From: Oxalobacter sp.
GTDB lineage: Bacteria > Pseudomonadota > Gammaproteobacteria > Burkholderiales > Burkholderiaceae_D
DNA length: 64,000 nt
Direction: 5' to 3'
Assembly (NCBI GenBank): GCA_003605115.1
Contig: QZKY01000016.1
Span: forward strand, 1 to 64,000
Numbering within the stretch: the first letter of the stretch is position 1; each line of letters starts with the position of its first letter. The notes under the pieces are model-generated. The model did no database searches. It saw only the letters and a program-made list of their open reading frames with translations, and was not told where the DNA came from. Below, one piece after another: positions 39,267-47,769 of this stretch. A program made the position numbers and the translations under genes.

Positions 39267-40151
39267 ATGATCAAGGGCAGCATTCCAGCAATTGTTACCC
39301 CCATGCATCCGGATGGCAGCCTGGATTTACCGGGCTTGCGCAGGTTGATTGATTGGCATGTCGAGCAAGGCACTGACGGCATCGTTATCGTGGGGACGAC
39401 GGGCGAATCACCGACAGTTTCAGTTGATGAGCATTCCGAACTGATTCGCGTTACCGTCGAACATGTGAATAAACGTATTCCGGTGATTGCAGGTACGGGA
39501 GGCAACTCCACGACTGAAGCCATTGAACTGACGCGTTACGCCAAAAAGGTGGGGGCAGACGCCGCTTTGTCAGTGGTGCCTTATTACAACCGGCCGACGC
39601 AGGAAGGGATGTATCAGCATTTCAGGAAAATCGCGGAAGCGGTTGATATGCCGGGCATCCTTTACAACGTTCCGGGGCGCACGGTGGCGGATATGTCCAA
39701 CGAGACCATTCTGCGTCTGGCGCAAATTCCCAACGTGGTTGGCGTTAAGGATGCGACGGGCAATATTGCGCGCGGCAGCGATTTGATCCGTTTGGCTCCG
39801 GCCGGGTTCTCGGTGTATTCCGGCGACGATGCTACCGCAATGGCGTTGATGTTTTGTGGTGGCAAGGGCAACATTTCAGTGGTGGCGAACGTGGCACCAC
39901 GCGAAATGCATGAATTGTGCGCCGCCGCGATGGCCGGCAATGTGGCCAAAGCGGTAGAAATCAACAAGCGGATGCTCCCTTTGCACATCAAACTGTTTGC
40001 CGAACCCAACCCGGTTCCGGTCAAATGGGCGATGAACGAAATGGGCTTGATCCCCGCAGGCATTCGTTTGCCATTGGTGCCGCTCGCAGCGGAGTATCAT
40101 GCATCGGTTCGCGCCGCTTTGCGTGAATCGGGTGTGCTGAACAAAAAATAA
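39267..40151 (+). CDS. dapA: 4-hydroxy-tetrahydrodipicolinate synthase
   Basis: DapA condenses pyruvate and aspartate semialdehyde in the lysine and diaminopimelate pathway. The 294-residue TIM-barrel protein has the Schiff-base lysine in [11 protein letters not shown], the catalytic tyrosine in LYNVPGRT, and GTTGESPT near the N-terminus. The frame is open 18 codons upstream, but family similarity starts at [12 protein letters not shown] (ATG 39267). A TACAAT -10-like hexamer lies at 39229-39234. It lies 27 nt before bamC, a neighbour order seen in many beta- and gammaproteobacteria. Confidence 0.96.
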   Translation: MIKGSIPAIVTPMHPDGSLDLPGLRRLIDWHVEQGTDGIVIVGTTGESPTVSVDEHSELIRVTVEHVNKRIPVIAGTGGNSTTEAIELTRYAKKVGADAALSVVPYYNRPTQEGMYQHFRKIAEAVDMPGILYNVPGRTVADMSNETILRLAQIPNVVGVKDATGNIARGSDLIRLAPAGFSVYSGDDATAMALMFCGGKGNISVVANVAPREMHELCAAAMAGNVAKAVEINKRMLPLHIKLFAEPNPVPVKWAMNEMGLIPAGIRLPLVPLAAEYHASVRAALRESGVLNKK

Positions 40152-40178
40152 TTAAACCATCATTGGCGGGAATACTTC

Positions 40179-41300
40179 ATGGGTCATCGACATACAGCTG
40201 TGCGCGGATTGCTCAGTGCAACATGCTTGCTGGGCTTGCTTGGGTGCAGTTCGGTCTCTGGGCTGCTTGAGGCGGACAAAATCGACTACAAGACGGCTAC
40301 CGAAAAACAATCCAGCACTTCACTTCAGATACCGCCCGATCTGACGCAGATCAGGCGTGATGATCGCTATGCGATGCCTGCTGGCAGCGTGACAGCTTCG
40401 GAATACCAGCAAAAACAAGCGGCGAAGCCTGTCACGGCGATGGTTGCGCCGAATGCCGTTGGGATGGACATCCGCATCGAACGGGCTGGGAAGCAGCGTT
40501 GGCTGGTCGTCAAAAAATCACCTGATGAGTTATGGCCGGTGATCAAGGCTTTTTGGCAAGATACCGGGTTTTTGCTGAAAATTGACCAACCCGAAACAGG
40601 CATCATGGAAACCGAGTGGGCAGAGAATCGGGCAAAACTGCCGCAGGATTTCATTCGTCGCACCTTGGGCAAAGTGCTGGATTCGGTGTACTCGACTGGC
40701 GAGCTCGACAAATTTCGCACAAGACTGGAACGCACACCGGATGGCAGCACGGAAATTTTCATCAGCCACCGCGGTGCACAAGAAGTGTTGACGGGGCCAG
40801 AGAAAGAAAGATCCATGTGGGAGCCGCGTCCGTCCGATCCTGAATTGGAGGCTGAATTTCTTGCCAGGTTGATGGTTCGCCTGGGGCTGGAAAATGAACG
40901 AGTCAAAGAAATGGTCGCCAAAGGTGAGGTTATGCCTATGCGCGCGAAGCTGGTAAAGGGAGACGATAAAGCACAGCCGTATGTCCAGGTGGATGAGGCA
41001 TTTGATCGCGCCTGGCGACGCGTAGGATTGGCGCTGGATCGCGTAGGCTTTACCGTTGAAGATCGTGATCGCTCCAAGGGACTGTATTACGTGCGCTATG
41101 TCGATCAGGACGGCATTCAAAAGGAAGAGAAAAGCTGGTTCGGGTCAAGCAGCAAGAAAAAGGAAGCGCAGCGTTACCGTATTTTTGTGAAGGGTGACGT
41201 TCAATCCAGTCAGATCAGCGTGTTGGACGCCAACGGTGTGCCGGAGCGGTCGTCGGCAAGCGCCAAGATTTTGAGTTTGCTGCACGATCAGCTGAAATGA
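40179..41300 (+). CDS. bamC: Outer membrane assembly lipoprotein BamC
   Basis: BamC (NlpB) is an accessory lipoprotein of the outer-membrane beta-barrel assembly machine. The signal peptide LLSATCLLGLLGC places the lipidated cysteine at residue 23. The segment after it (EADKIDYKTATEK...LQIPPDL) is the unstructured N-terminal region that contacts BamD. Two helix-grip domains follow (about residues 110-215 and 255-365), with WPVIKAFWQDTGF and FDRAWRRVGLALDRVGF as matching starts. The 373-residue length fits. It follows dapA. Confidence 0.92.
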   Translation: MGHRHTAVRGLLSATCLLGLLGCSSVSGLLEADKIDYKTATEKQSSTSLQIPPDLTQIRRDDRYAMPAGSVTASEYQQKQAAKPVTAMVAPNAVGMDIRIERAGKQRWLVVKKSPDELWPVIKAFWQDTGFLLKIDQPETGIMETEWAENRAKLPQDFIRRTLGKVLDSVYSTGELDKFRTRLERTPDGSTEIFISHRGAQEVLTGPEKERSMWEPRPSDPELEAEFLARLMVRLGLENERVKEMVAKGEVMPMRAKLVKGDDKAQPYVQVDEAFDRAWRRVGLALDRVGFTVEDRDRSKGLYYVRYVDQDGIQKEEKSWFGSSSKKKEAQRYRIFVKGDVQSSQISVLDANGVPERSSASAKILSLLHDQLK

Positions 41301-41331
41301 CTTGGCAAACCAAGGGAAGTGAAGGCGCGGT

Positions 41332-42111
41332 TTGAAATTCGCCAGCTTGGGAAGTGGTAGCGCGGGGAATGCATTATTGGTGTCGGCCGCATCTGGCACG
41401 ACAAGCACTACGATTATGCTGGATTGTGGGTTTAATCTGCGCCAAACCGAATTGCGCCTGGGTCGCCTGGGGGTGCAACCCAAAGCCGTGTCAGCCATTG
41501 TCGTCACACACGAGCACCAGGATCATGCCGGTGGCGTTTTCAGGTTTGCGCGGCGCCACGGCATCCCTGTCTGGATGAGCCTGGGGACGTACCAGGCGCT
41601 CGCAGAGGATCGAAACGGTGTGGAGGTAAACATTTGCCGAGACGGCCATGCCTTTTCCGTTGGCGATATTGCCTTGACGCCATACACGGTGCCGCATGAC
41701 GCGCGCGAACCGCTGCAATACTGTGCTAGCGACGGACGACGCAAGTTGGGCGTGCTGACAGACGCAGGGCAATCGACTGCACACATGGTGGAAGCCCTGG
41801 TGGGGTGCGATGCACTTGTATTGGAGTGCAATCACGACAGGACGCTGCTCGACCATTCTGCCTACCCTGCTTTTTTGAAGCAGCGCATCAAAAGTGCCCT
41901 CGGCCATTTATCCAATCAGGAAGCGCTTGAGATTTTGACGAATCTTGATCAATCCCGACTCAAAAAGGTAATTGGTGCGCACCTGAGTACGACCAACAAC
42001 CGGCCGGATTTGGCGCGGAAAGCGCTCCAAGAAGGCATCCGCAATCCTGCGACGGGGATTGGCATCGCCTGCCAACAGGAAGGGTTTGGATGGGTAGCGG
42101 TGTCAGATTGA
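41332..42111 (+). CDS. MBL-fold metallohydrolase (YycJ/WalJ-like)
   Basis: This is a 259-residue metallo-beta-lactamase-fold protein with the metal-binding motif VVTHEHQDHAGG and later ligands in LTDAGQST, LECNHD and GAHLS. The start is a TTG at 41332, accepted because the family N-terminus KFASLGSGSAGNA begins at once; the nearest purine-rich tract (AAGG) is about 10 nt upstream. Gram-positive relatives are linked to DNA repair or cell-wall control, but function here is unknown. It is 31 nt behind bamC and is probably in the dapA-bamC operon. Confidence 0.87.
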   Translation: MKFASLGSGSAGNALLVSAASGTTSTTIMLDCGFNLRQTELRLGRLGVQPKAVSAIVVTHEHQDHAGGVFRFARRHGIPVWMSLGTYQALAEDRNGVEVNICRDGHAFSVGDIALTPYTVPHDAREPLQYCASDGRRKLGVLTDAGQSTAHMVEALVGCDALVLECNHDRTLLDHSAYPAFLKQRIKSALGHLSNQEALEILTNLDQSRLKKVIGAHLSTTNNRPDLARKALQEGIRNPATGIGIACQQEGFGWVAVSD

Positions 42112-42134
42112 TGGTGTGGTTCAAGCCAGAAAGA

Positions 42135-42168
42135 CCAAAAAAAATGCCGACCGGAAGGTCGGCATTTT
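42135..42168. terminator. Bidirectional terminator between the MBL gene and the small lipoprotein gene
   Basis: AAAATGCCGACC and GGTCGGCATTTT form a perfect 12-bp stem with loop GGAA. On the minus strand a run of eight T follows; the plus strand gets TTTT only. The main user is therefore the minus-strand lipoprotein gene. Confidence 0.9.
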
Positions 42169-42187
42169 CGTAAAGCAGATTTGCTGA

Positions 42188-42394
42188 TTACTTCTTAGCA
42201 GCCGGAGCAGATGCTGGCTTAGCTGCAGGAGCAGCAGCAGCCGGAGCAGATGCTGGCTTAGCTGCGGAAGCAGCAGCTGCGGAAGCAGCCGGAGCAGCAG
42301 CAGAAGCGGAAGCGGAAGCTTTCGGCTTTTCGCCAACTTTACATGCGGTCAGAGCCAGAGCCAGAACGCCTACGATCACCAATGATTTTTTCAT
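42188..42394 (-). CDS. Small Ala-rich lipoprotein
   Basis: The 68-residue product starts with a lipoprotein signal (MKKSLVIVGVLALALTAC, lipidated Cys18). It continues with KVGEKPKAS and then a low-complexity Ala/Pro/Ser/Lys tail ending PASAPAAKK. The tail contains two copies of AAKPASAPAA, encoded by a perfect 30-nt direct repeat. The ATG at 42394 has AGGA about 6 nt upstream; a longer frame to 42421 lacks this. The tail resembles flexible cell-wall or periplasm-spanning linkers. Role unknown. It has its own terminator and a 16-bp palindrome upstream. Confidence 0.8.
   Translation of the reverse strand: MKKSLVIVGVLALALTACKVGEKPKASASASAAAPAASAAAASAAKPASAPAAAAPAAKPASAPAAKK
42197..42265. repeat. 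Direct 30-nt repeat inside the lipoprotein gene
   Basis: 42197-42226 and 42236-42265 are identical over 30 nt with a 39-nt period. The repeated unit contains CCGGAGCAGATGCTGGCTTA. Such in-frame repeats can change copy number by slippage. Confidence 0.85.
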
Positions 42395-42425
42395 CTGTTT
42401 TCCTTCGTAAAAAATTTGCAAACAA

Positions 42426-42441
42426 TAATTACCGGTAATTA
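42426..42441. promoter_or_regulatory. 16-bp perfect palindrome upstream of the small lipoprotein gene
   Basis: TAATTACCGGTAATTA is fully self-complementary and lies 32-47 nt before the lipoprotein start, a position suited to a dimeric repressor or activator. The rest of the 298-nt gap to slyD holds T-rich runs (42532-42541) and a TATAAT at 42658, but no gene. Confidence 0.45.
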
Positions 42442-42657
42442 CTACTCATTGATAGGAAACTTTCTCTGACCTTCGCGCCGAGTGGCATTGCAAGCACAAG
42501 CGAAAGCTTCCTAGTCTGTCGATTATAGCGATTTTTTTTTTGGCGCAATAGGTCAGATTTGGGTTTTTTTATTGATTTGCATTCACGCAACAATGACGCT
42601 TAGGGGGGTAAACGTGCTTTGCCATCGTGTCGCGGGCGCGAAAGTGTCGCGCATCGG

Positions 42658-42663
42658 TATAAT
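42658..42663 (+). promoter_or_regulatory. Candidate -10 element for slyD
   Basis: TATAAT lies 35 nt before the slyD ATG. The spacing suits transcription starting near 42670. No good -35 hexamer is visible at 16-18 nt. Confidence 0.45.
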
Positions 42664-42692
42664 TCGGGTTCCCCCTGTTCTGGAGAAATGGA

Positions 42693-43214
42693 ATGATCAT
42701 CGCGAAAAATACGGTTGTGACAGTGCATTACACGCTTTTCGATGCACAGAATAATCTGCTGGAAGAAAATGGCGAACCCATCGTCTATTTGCATGGGGGG
42801 TACGAAAGTACCCTGCCTTCCATTGAGCAGGCGTTGGAGGGGAAAAAAGTCGGTGATTCTGTCACGATTCAGGTAGAGCCGGAGGACGCTTTTGGGGAAT
42901 ACGACGCTGATTTGGTTAAAATTGAGGCACGCGATCGCTTCCCTACGCCGCTGGAAGTGGGGATGCAATTTGAGGGCGTCCCCGAAGGCGAGGACGACGA
43001 TGAAGAGGCCATGATATACGTGGTCACGGATATCGTGGACGACAAGGTTATTTTGGATGGCAACCATCCGCTGGCTGGCATGGCCTTGCGGTTTGCCTTG
43101 CGTGTTTCGGAAGTGCGGGGTGCCACCAAGGAAGAGATTGACGACGAGTACCCCCATTTCGAAGACGATCAGGACGGCGAGGGTGGGGAATACCGTGTCA
43201 TCCCTATACAGTAA
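42693..43214 (+). CDS. slyD: FKBP-type peptidyl-prolyl isomerase, SlyD-like
   Basis: SlyD-type proteins combine prolyl isomerase activity with an inserted chaperone flap. The 173-residue product has the FKBP start KNTVVTVHYTLFDAQNNLLEE and YLHGG, followed by ALEGKKVGDSVTIQV and PEDAFGEYD. The insert-in-flap region is about residues 75-125. It is strongly acidic near residues 90-100 and at the C-terminus, and lacks the His/Cys-rich metal-binding tail of E. coli SlyD. It has GGAG-type spacing upstream (TGGAGAAATGGA). Confidence 0.92.
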   Translation: MIIAKNTVVTVHYTLFDAQNNLLEENGEPIVYLHGGYESTLPSIEQALEGKKVGDSVTIQVEPEDAFGEYDADLVKIEARDRFPTPLEVGMQFEGVPEGEDDDEEAMIYVVTDIVDDKVILDGNHPLAGMALRFALRVSEVRGATKEEIDDEYPHFEDDQDGEGGEYRVIPIQ

Positions 43215-43223
43215 AGCGCTGGT

Positions 43224-43253
43224 TTGACCGAAAATGTTGTGCCGCGTTATAAT
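43224..43253 (+). promoter_or_regulatory. Sigma-70-type promoter for tpiA
   Basis: TTGACC (43224-43229) and TATAAT (43248-43253) are separated by 18 nt. Predicted start is near 43260, about 20 nt before the tpiA ATG at 43281. Confidence 0.75.
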
Positions 43254-43280
43254 CGCCGATTGCCATAGGACTGGGTTGAA

Positions 43281-44030
43281 ATGCGCCGTAAACTATTGAT
43301 TGGCAACTGGAAGATGAACAGCAGCCTGGCTGCCAATACCATTTTGCTGAATGGTATCAAGGCTGGTGCGGGCAAGACGGGCTGCGAAATGGCCGTTTGT
43401 GTTCCGGCGCCCTATTTTGCCCAATGCCAGGCAGAATTAACGGGGTCAAACATTGCGTGGGGTGCGCAAGACGTTTCAACACATGACATTGGCCCCTACA
43501 CAGGGGAAATTTCAGTGGCCATGCTGCGAGATTTTGGTTGCCGGTATGCAATTGTTGGGCATTCGGAGCGCAGGATGAATCATGGCGAAACAGATCAGGT
43601 CGTAGCAGAGAAAGCAAGGCGCGCGATAGTGAATGGCATCACGCCGGTCGTCTGTGTTGGTGAAACATTGGCGCAGCGAGAGGCCGGGAAAACAGCCGAG
43701 GTGGTTGGGCAGCAACTGGATGCGGTGTTATCAGCCATAGAGCCAGATGACCTGTGGAACATCGTTATTGCTTACGAGCCCGTGTGGGCAATCGGAACCG
43801 GCAAGACGGCGAGTCCACAAATTGCGCAGGAAGTGCACGCGATATTGCGTGCGAAATTGTCCGCCAGGAATTCTGCGGCAGCGAGCGGCATACCGATTCT
43901 GTATGGCGGTAGTTTGCGGCCGGACAACGCAAGAGAAATTTTGCAAATGCATGACATTGACGGCTGTTTGGTAGGCGGCGCCTCCTTGAACGCCAGTGAT
44001 TTTTTGGCGATTGCTGCGGCAGCGTCATGA
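43281..44030 (+). CDS. tpiA: Triosephosphate isomerase
   Basis: This glycolytic enzyme interconverts dihydroxyacetone phosphate and glyceraldehyde 3-phosphate. The 249-residue TIM-barrel has [10 protein letters not shown], the electrophilic histidine in IVGHSERR, the catalytic glutamate in [14 protein letters not shown], and the phosphate loop [10 protein letters not shown]. Length is normal. It lies directly ahead of secG with 40 nt between them; the same order precedes nuo in many betaproteobacteria. Confidence 0.97.
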   Translation: MRRKLLIGNWKMNSSLAANTILLNGIKAGAGKTGCEMAVCVPAPYFAQCQAELTGSNIAWGAQDVSTHDIGPYTGEISVAMLRDFGCRYAIVGHSERRMNHGETDQVVAEKARRAIVNGITPVVCVGETLAQREAGKTAEVVGQQLDAVLSAIEPDDLWNIVIAYEPVWAIGTGKTASPQIAQEVHAILRAKLSARNSAAASGIPILYGGSLRPDNAREILQMHDIDGCLVGGASLNASDFLAIAAAAS

Positions 44031-44070
44031 GCAGCGAAAACAGATCAATTCAGTTACCAGGGATCATCAC

Positions 44071-44451
44071 ATGAGCAGTATTTCTACCATCATCATTATC
44101 GTTCAGGTTTTGTCGGCGCTGGCCATCATTGGCCTTGTGCTGGTTCAGCAAGGTAAGGGAGCCGACATGGGGGCGGCCTTCGGTTCCGGCGCGTCCGGCA
44201 GCCTGTTTGGGGCGACCGGGTCATCCAATTTCCTGTCCCGCTCTACGGCAATTGCAGCAGTCATTTTCTTTTCCGCGACGCTTGCACTGACGCTGGTTGG
44301 CAATACCAATCGTCGCGCACCTGAGGCCGGTGCTGGCGTGATGGAAAACGTACCTGCAGCAGCGGTAGAAAAAGTTGCTGTTCCCGCAGCGAAAAAAGTT
44401 GAAGAACCGCTGCCACCTGTCCCGGGTCAGGCTGGACAGATCCCAAAATAA
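44071..44451 (+). CDS. secG: Preprotein translocase subunit SecG
   Basis: SecG assists the SecYEG channel in protein export across the inner membrane. The 126-residue product has two membrane helices (IIIIVQVLSALAIIGLVLVQ and STAIAAVIFFSATLALTLVG) around the conserved loop GADMGAAFGSGASGSLFGATG. The Ala/Pro/Lys-rich C-terminal tail (about 45 residues) is long compared with E. coli SecG. The frame is open upstream into tpiA, but family similarity starts at MSSISTIIIIV (44071). Confidence 0.94.
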   Translation: MSSISTIIIIVQVLSALAIIGLVLVQQGKGADMGAAFGSGASGSLFGATGSSNFLSRSTAIAAVIFFSATLALTLVGNTNRRAPEAGAGVMENVPAAAVEKVAVPAAKKVEEPLPPVPGQAGQIPK

Positions 44452-44501
44452 AAGGCCTCGTTTTATCGGGTTGCCCAGCACGCAAGAGTACATAACAGTG
44501 C

Positions 44502-44530
44502 TTGAACATAATGGGTGAAACGGCGATAAT
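44502..44530 (+). promoter_or_regulatory. Sigma-70-type promoter for tRNA-Leu
   Basis: TTGAAC (44502-44507) and GATAAT (44525-44530) are separated by exactly 17 nt. Predicted transcription start is near 44537, 6 nt before the mature tRNA 5' end. Confidence 0.8.
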
Positions 44531-44542
44531 GCTGGGCTCTTG

Positions 44543-44627
44543 GCCGACGTGGTGAAATTGGTAGACACGCTATCTTGAGGGGGTAGTGGCGAAAGCTGTG
44601 CGAGTTCGAGTCTCGCCGTCGGCACCA
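44543..44627 (+). tRNA. tRNA-Leu (GAG)
   Basis: The 85-nt gene folds as a class II tRNA. The acceptor arms GCCGACG and CGTCGGC pair perfectly, followed by discriminator A and an encoded CCA. The anticodon stem CTATC/GGTAG encloses loop TTGAGGG, giving anticodon GAG. A long variable arm follows and the T arm has the GTTCGAGTC loop. It has its own promoter and a terminator 8 nt behind, between secG and nuoA. Confidence 0.97.
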
Positions 44628-44634
44628 TAATTCC

Positions 44635-44662
44635 AAATGCGTCCAGATAGGACGCATTTTTT
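44635..44662 (+). terminator. Rho-independent terminator behind tRNA-Leu
   Basis: AAATGCGTCC pairs with GGACGCATTT around AGATA, then T-rich sequence. It separates the tRNA unit from the nuo cluster. Confidence 0.9.
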
Positions 44663-44905
44663 CTTTCAAGCAGCCGCTCTCTTGTCGCTTTGATGGGTGC
44701 CCAGGGCTGCTTAACCCTTCCTTATCAAAACGAACAAGTTGACGGGCAAAAATGGTAAAGTCCGCTCAGGGCGTTTTTTTGCCCAAAACGCGCAGGAATG
44801 GCCAGAAAGTGAAGTAAAATCCCACTCTTGCGTGTGATCAGGATGAGCAGGAATTTTGGAATATACTCTCCTGCGTGGTATTCAACTTCATTTGCACGAT
44901 AAGTC
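44663..44905 (+). other. nuo operon upstream region
   Basis: This 243-nt gap should hold the nuo promoter. It contains isolated -10-like hexamers (TAAAAT near 44815, TATACT near 44864), but no hexamer pair with correct spacing. GGGCAAAAA (about 44737) can pair with TTTTTGCCC (about 44780), forming a large hairpin. No gene is visible. Confidence 0.45.
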
Positions 44906-45265
44906 GTGGACCTAGCCAATTACTTCCCGATCCTGCTCTTTCTTCTGGTTGGCATCAGCTTTGGTGTCATCTCGCAGATCATGGGACGCGTCCTCGGCCC
45001 CTCCCGACCCGACCCCGAAAAACAGGCCGCCTACGAGTGCGGTTTCGACGCATTCGACAATGCCCGCATCAAGTTTGATGTGCGTTACTATCTGGTGGCG
45101 ATCCTCTTCATCCTCTTCGATCTGGAAGCAGCTTTTTTCTTTCCTTGGGGCGTGGCGCTACGCGACATCGGTTGGCCTGGGTTCGTCGTGATGATGGTAT
45201 TCGTTGCCGAGTTCGTGGTTGGATTCTGGTACGTGTGGAAAAAAGGCGCCTTGAATTGGGAGTGA
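44906..45265 (+). CDS. nuoA: NADH-quinone oxidoreductase subunit A
   Basis: NuoA is a three-helix membrane subunit of respiratory complex I at the junction with the peripheral arm. The 119-residue product has the family signature [20 protein letters not shown] between helices 1 and 2 and the acidic [11 protein letters not shown] in helix 2. The start is GTG at 44906; no in-frame ATG lies closer to family similarity. It opens the fourteen-gene nuo cluster, with 3 nt to nuoB. Confidence 0.95.
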   Translation: MDLANYFPILLFLLVGISFGVISQIMGRVLGPSRPDPEKQAAYECGFDAFDNARIKFDVRYYLVAILFILFDLEAAFFFPWGVALRDIGWPGFVVMMVFVAEFVVGFWYVWKKGALNWE

Positions 45266-45268
45266 ACC

Positions 45269-45769
45269 ATGTCAATTGAAGGGCTACTGGAAAAAGGTTT
45301 CATCACCACCTCCGCTGACGCAGCGATCAACTGGGCGCGCACGGGTTCCATGTGGCCCATGACTTTTGGTTTGGCCTGTTGTGCCGTCGAGATGATGCAC
45401 GCTGCTGCATCGCGTTACGATCTCGACCGCTTTGGCATGATGTTTCGCCCCACGCCGCGTCAATCCGATTTGATGATTGTGGCCGGCACGCTCACCAACA
45501 AAATGGCACCGGCCTTGCGTCGCGTCTATGACCAAATGGCAGAGCCGCGCTGGGTGATTTCCATGGGTTCCTGTGCGAATGGCGGCGGTTACTATCACTA
45601 TTCCTATTCTGTCGTGCGCGGTTGCGATCGTATTGTGCCGGTGGATATTTATGTACCCGGTTGTCCACCCACAGCAGAAGCCCTGCAATATGGTTTGCTC
45701 CAGTTGCACAACAAGATCAAGCGCACCAATACGATTGCGCGTCCGTCGTCCGTGAAGGTCGAGAAATGA
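45269..45769 (+). CDS. nuoB: NADH-quinone oxidoreductase subunit B
   Basis: NuoB carries cluster N2, the last iron-sulfur centre before quinone. The 166-residue product has the four ligand cysteines in [18 protein letters not shown] and [11 protein letters not shown]. The segments [10 protein letters not shown] and [10 protein letters not shown] also match. Its stop overlaps the nuoC start by 4 nt (ATGA), pointing to translational coupling. Confidence 0.97.
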   Translation: MSIEGLLEKGFITTSADAAINWARTGSMWPMTFGLACCAVEMMHAAASRYDLDRFGMMFRPTPRQSDLMIVAGTLTNKMAPALRRVYDQMAEPRWVISMGSCANGGGYYHYSYSVVRGCDRIVPVDIYVPGCPPTAEALQYGLLQLHNKIKRTNTIARPSSVKVEK

Positions 45770-46374
45770 CGGCGAAGCTGGACACGCTGGCAGACGCGCT
45801 GCGCCAGACGCTGGGGGATGCAGCGCGTGAGTTGAAAATATCGCTGGGCGAAGTCACGCTGACAGTGGATGATGTGAAATATCTGGACGTCATGCGAAAG
45901 TTACGCGATACGGATGTGCTGGCGTTTGATCAGTTGGTCGATTTGTGCGGCGTGGATTACTCGCAGTATGGCGATGGGGCAGAAGGACAATGGCAGGGAG
46001 GTCGCTATGCGGTGGTGTCGCATTTGCTCTCGCTCACACATAACTGGCGGCTGCGCGTGCGCGTGTTTGCTTCGGACGACGCGCAACCCGCAGTAGCGTC
46101 GGTTATCGGAGTTTGGCCATCGGCAAACTGGTATGAACGCGAGGCATTCGATCTTTACGGAATTCATTTCGACGGACACGACGACTTGCGTCGCATTCTG
46201 ACTGACTACGGTTTTGTTGGCCATCCGTTCAGAAAGGATTTTCCAACTTCCGGCCATGTTGAAATGCGCTACGACGAAGCGCAAAAGCGCGTCGTGTATC
46301 AGCCCGTCACCGTCGAGCCGCGTGAAGTGACGCCGCGAGTGATTCGTGAGCCGAATTTTGGGGTGAAGGGATGA
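45766..46374 (+). CDS. nuoC: NADH-quinone oxidoreductase subunit C
   Basis: NuoC is a hydrophilic subunit of the peripheral arm that packs against NuoD. The 202-residue product is a separate subunit, not fused to NuoD as in E. coli. The family signature [29 protein letters not shown] (given here only as landmark) spans about residues 123-151. The start at 45766 overlaps the nuoB stop. Its own stop overlaps an ATG that opens a 50-codon frame leading to nuoD. Confidence 0.95.
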   Translation: MTAKLDTLADALRQTLGDAARELKISLGEVTLTVDDVKYLDVMRKLRDTDVLAFDQLVDLCGVDYSQYGDGAEGQWQGGRYAVVSHLLSLTHNWRLRVRVFASDDAQPAVASVIGVWPSANWYEREAFDLYGIHFDGHDDLRRILTDYGFVGHPFRKDFPTSGHVEMRYDEAQKRVVYQPVTVEPREVTPRVIREPNFGVKG

Positions 46375-46523
46375 AGCAATTTGTAATCACACGCTCAATT
46401 CAGACCCCGCAGAACTTTGGCTTCGGCGTAACGCGCGCTATGCGCGCATTAGCCTGCGCCGAAGTTGAGCGTGTTTGCACATCATGCGAGCATCGCGGTT
46501 TGCGAGGGGCTGCACATGTCTGA
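46371..46523 (+). CDS. Possible 50-aa frame linking nuoC and nuoD
   Basis: The nuoC stop overlaps an ATG (ATGA, 46371-46374) that opens an uninterrupted 50-codon frame. Its TGA at 46521-46523 lies 5 nt inside nuoD, so the frame overlaps the nuoD start by 8 nt. The product starts [20 protein letters not shown] and includes CTSCEH; no family is recognised. The DNA contains a strong hairpin and partial copies of the nuoD start, so the frame may be a by-product of a rearranged spacer. Its geometry would still couple translation of nuoC to nuoD. Confidence 0.4.
   Translation: MKQFVITRSIQTPQNFGFGVTRAMRALACAEVERVCTSCEHRGLRGAAHV
46421..46464 (+). repeat. Strong nested hairpin between nuoC and nuoD
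   Basis: CTTCGGCG-TAA-C-GCGCGC is followed by TAT and then GCGCGC-A-TTA, a 5-nt bulge and CGCCGAAG. Nearly every position pairs. An outer pair, ACACGCTCAA (46389-46398) with TTGAGCGTGT (46465-46474), extends the structure with one side loop. The arm GCCGAAGTTGAGCGTGT (46458-46474) is also a perfect inverted copy of nuoD bases 46535-46551. Confidence 0.8.
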
Positions 46524-47769
46524 AATACGTAATTACACGCTCAACTTCGGCCCCCAACACCCTGCTGCGCATGGCGTCTTGCGCCTGATTCTGGAGCTGG
46601 ATGGCGAAGTGATTCAGAAAGCCGATCCGCACATTGGTCTGCTGCATCGCGCCACGGAAAAACTGGCCGAAGAAAAAACCTATCTGCAAAATTTGCCGTA
46701 CATGGATCGACTCGACTACATCTCGATGATGTGCAACGAGCACGCTTATGTACTGGCGGTGGAAAAATTGCTCGGCCTGGAAGTGCCGGTGCGCGCCCAA
46801 TACATTCGGGTGATGTTTGACGAAATCACGCGCATCATGAATCACCTTTTCTGGCTGGGAGCGCAAGCGATTGACGTGGGTGCGATGGCGCTGATGCTGT
46901 ACTCTTTCCGTGACCGCGAAGATTTGATGGATTGCTACGAAGCAGTTAGCGGTGCGCGCATGCACGCATCGTATTATCGTCCTGGTGGGGTGTATCGCGA
47001 TTTGCCGGAGACGATGCCGCAATACGAAACCGCAGGGATTCGCACGGCCAAAAAAGCCAATCGACTGAATGAGAATCGTCAGGGATCGTTGCTGGATTTT
47101 ATTGAGGATTTCACGAATCGCTTTCCGAAGCACATCGATGAATATGAAACCCTGTTGACCGATAACCGCATCTGGAAGCAGCGTTTGGTCGGTGTGGGTG
47201 TCGTGTCGCCGGAGCGTGCGAAAGCGATGGGGTTCACGGGGCCGATGCTGCGTGGTTCCGGTGTCGAATGGGATTTGCGCAAGAAGCAACCGTATGAAGT
47301 ATACGACTTGCTGGATTTTGACATTCCGGTGGGCGTGAATGGCGACAGCTATGATCGCTATCTGGTACGCGTAGAAGAAATGCGCCAGTCGATTCGCATC
47401 ATTCGTCAATGCATAGCCTGGTTGCGCAAAAATACCGGGTCGGTCATGACGAGCAATTACAAGGTGGGTTCGCCACCGCGTGAAAAGATGCAATCCAACA
47501 TGGAAGGATTGATTCATCACTTCAAGTTGTTTACCGAAGGCTTCCATGTGCCAGCGGGCGAAGCCTACGCTGCTGTCGAAGCGCCGAAAGGCGAATTTGG
47601 TGTGTACATCATTTCGGATGGCGCCAACAAACCTTACCGCATGAAGATTCGCGCCCCCGCATTTGCACATCTGCAAGCGCTCGGCGAAATGGCGCAAGGT
47701 ATGTTGATTGCGGATGCCGTAACCATTCTTGGCTCGCTCGACATTGTGTTTGGGGAGATCGATCGATGA
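46516..47769 (+). CDS. nuoD: NADH-quinone oxidoreductase subunit D
   Basis: NuoD (49-kDa homologue) forms the quinone-reduction site together with NuoB. The 417-residue product has [15 protein letters not shown] at the N-terminus (quinone-site histidine) and [14 protein letters not shown]. It also shows [11 protein letters not shown] and the C-terminal IVFGEIDR. I use the ATG at 46516 because family similarity starts at [16 protein letters not shown]; an upstream ATG at 46465 adds unrelated residues. The stop overlaps nuoE by 4 nt. Confidence 0.97.
   Translation: MSEIRNYTLNFGPQHPAAHGVLRLILELDGEVIQKADPHIGLLHRATEKLAEEKTYLQNLPYMDRLDYISMMCNEHAYVLAVEKLLGLEVPVRAQYIRVMFDEITRIMNHLFWLGAQAIDVGAMALMLYSFRDREDLMDCYEAVSGARMHASYYRPGGVYRDLPETMPQYETAGIRTAKKANRLNENRQGSLLDFIEDFTNRFPKHIDEYETLLTDNRIWKQRLVGVGVVSPERAKAMGFTGPMLRGSGVEWDLRKKQPYEVYDLLDFDIPVGVNGDSYDRYLVRVEEMRQSIRIIRQCIAWLRKNTGSVMTSNYKVGSPPREKMQSNMEGLIHHFKLFTEGFHVPAGEAYAAVEAPKGEFGVYIISDGANKPYRMKIRAPAFAHLQALGEMAQGMLIADAVTILGSLDIVFGEIDR

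Noticed and set aside
42572-42754. A 60-codon frame upstream of slyD
   Set aside because: It overlaps the slyD start in another frame and lies over the probable slyD promoter; no ribosome-binding site is seen.
46438-47697. A 419-codon open frame on the minus strand opposite nuoD
   Set aside because: It lies entirely antisense to the well-supported nuoD, is rich in His, Arg and Gln as antisense frames of such DNA are, and matches no family.
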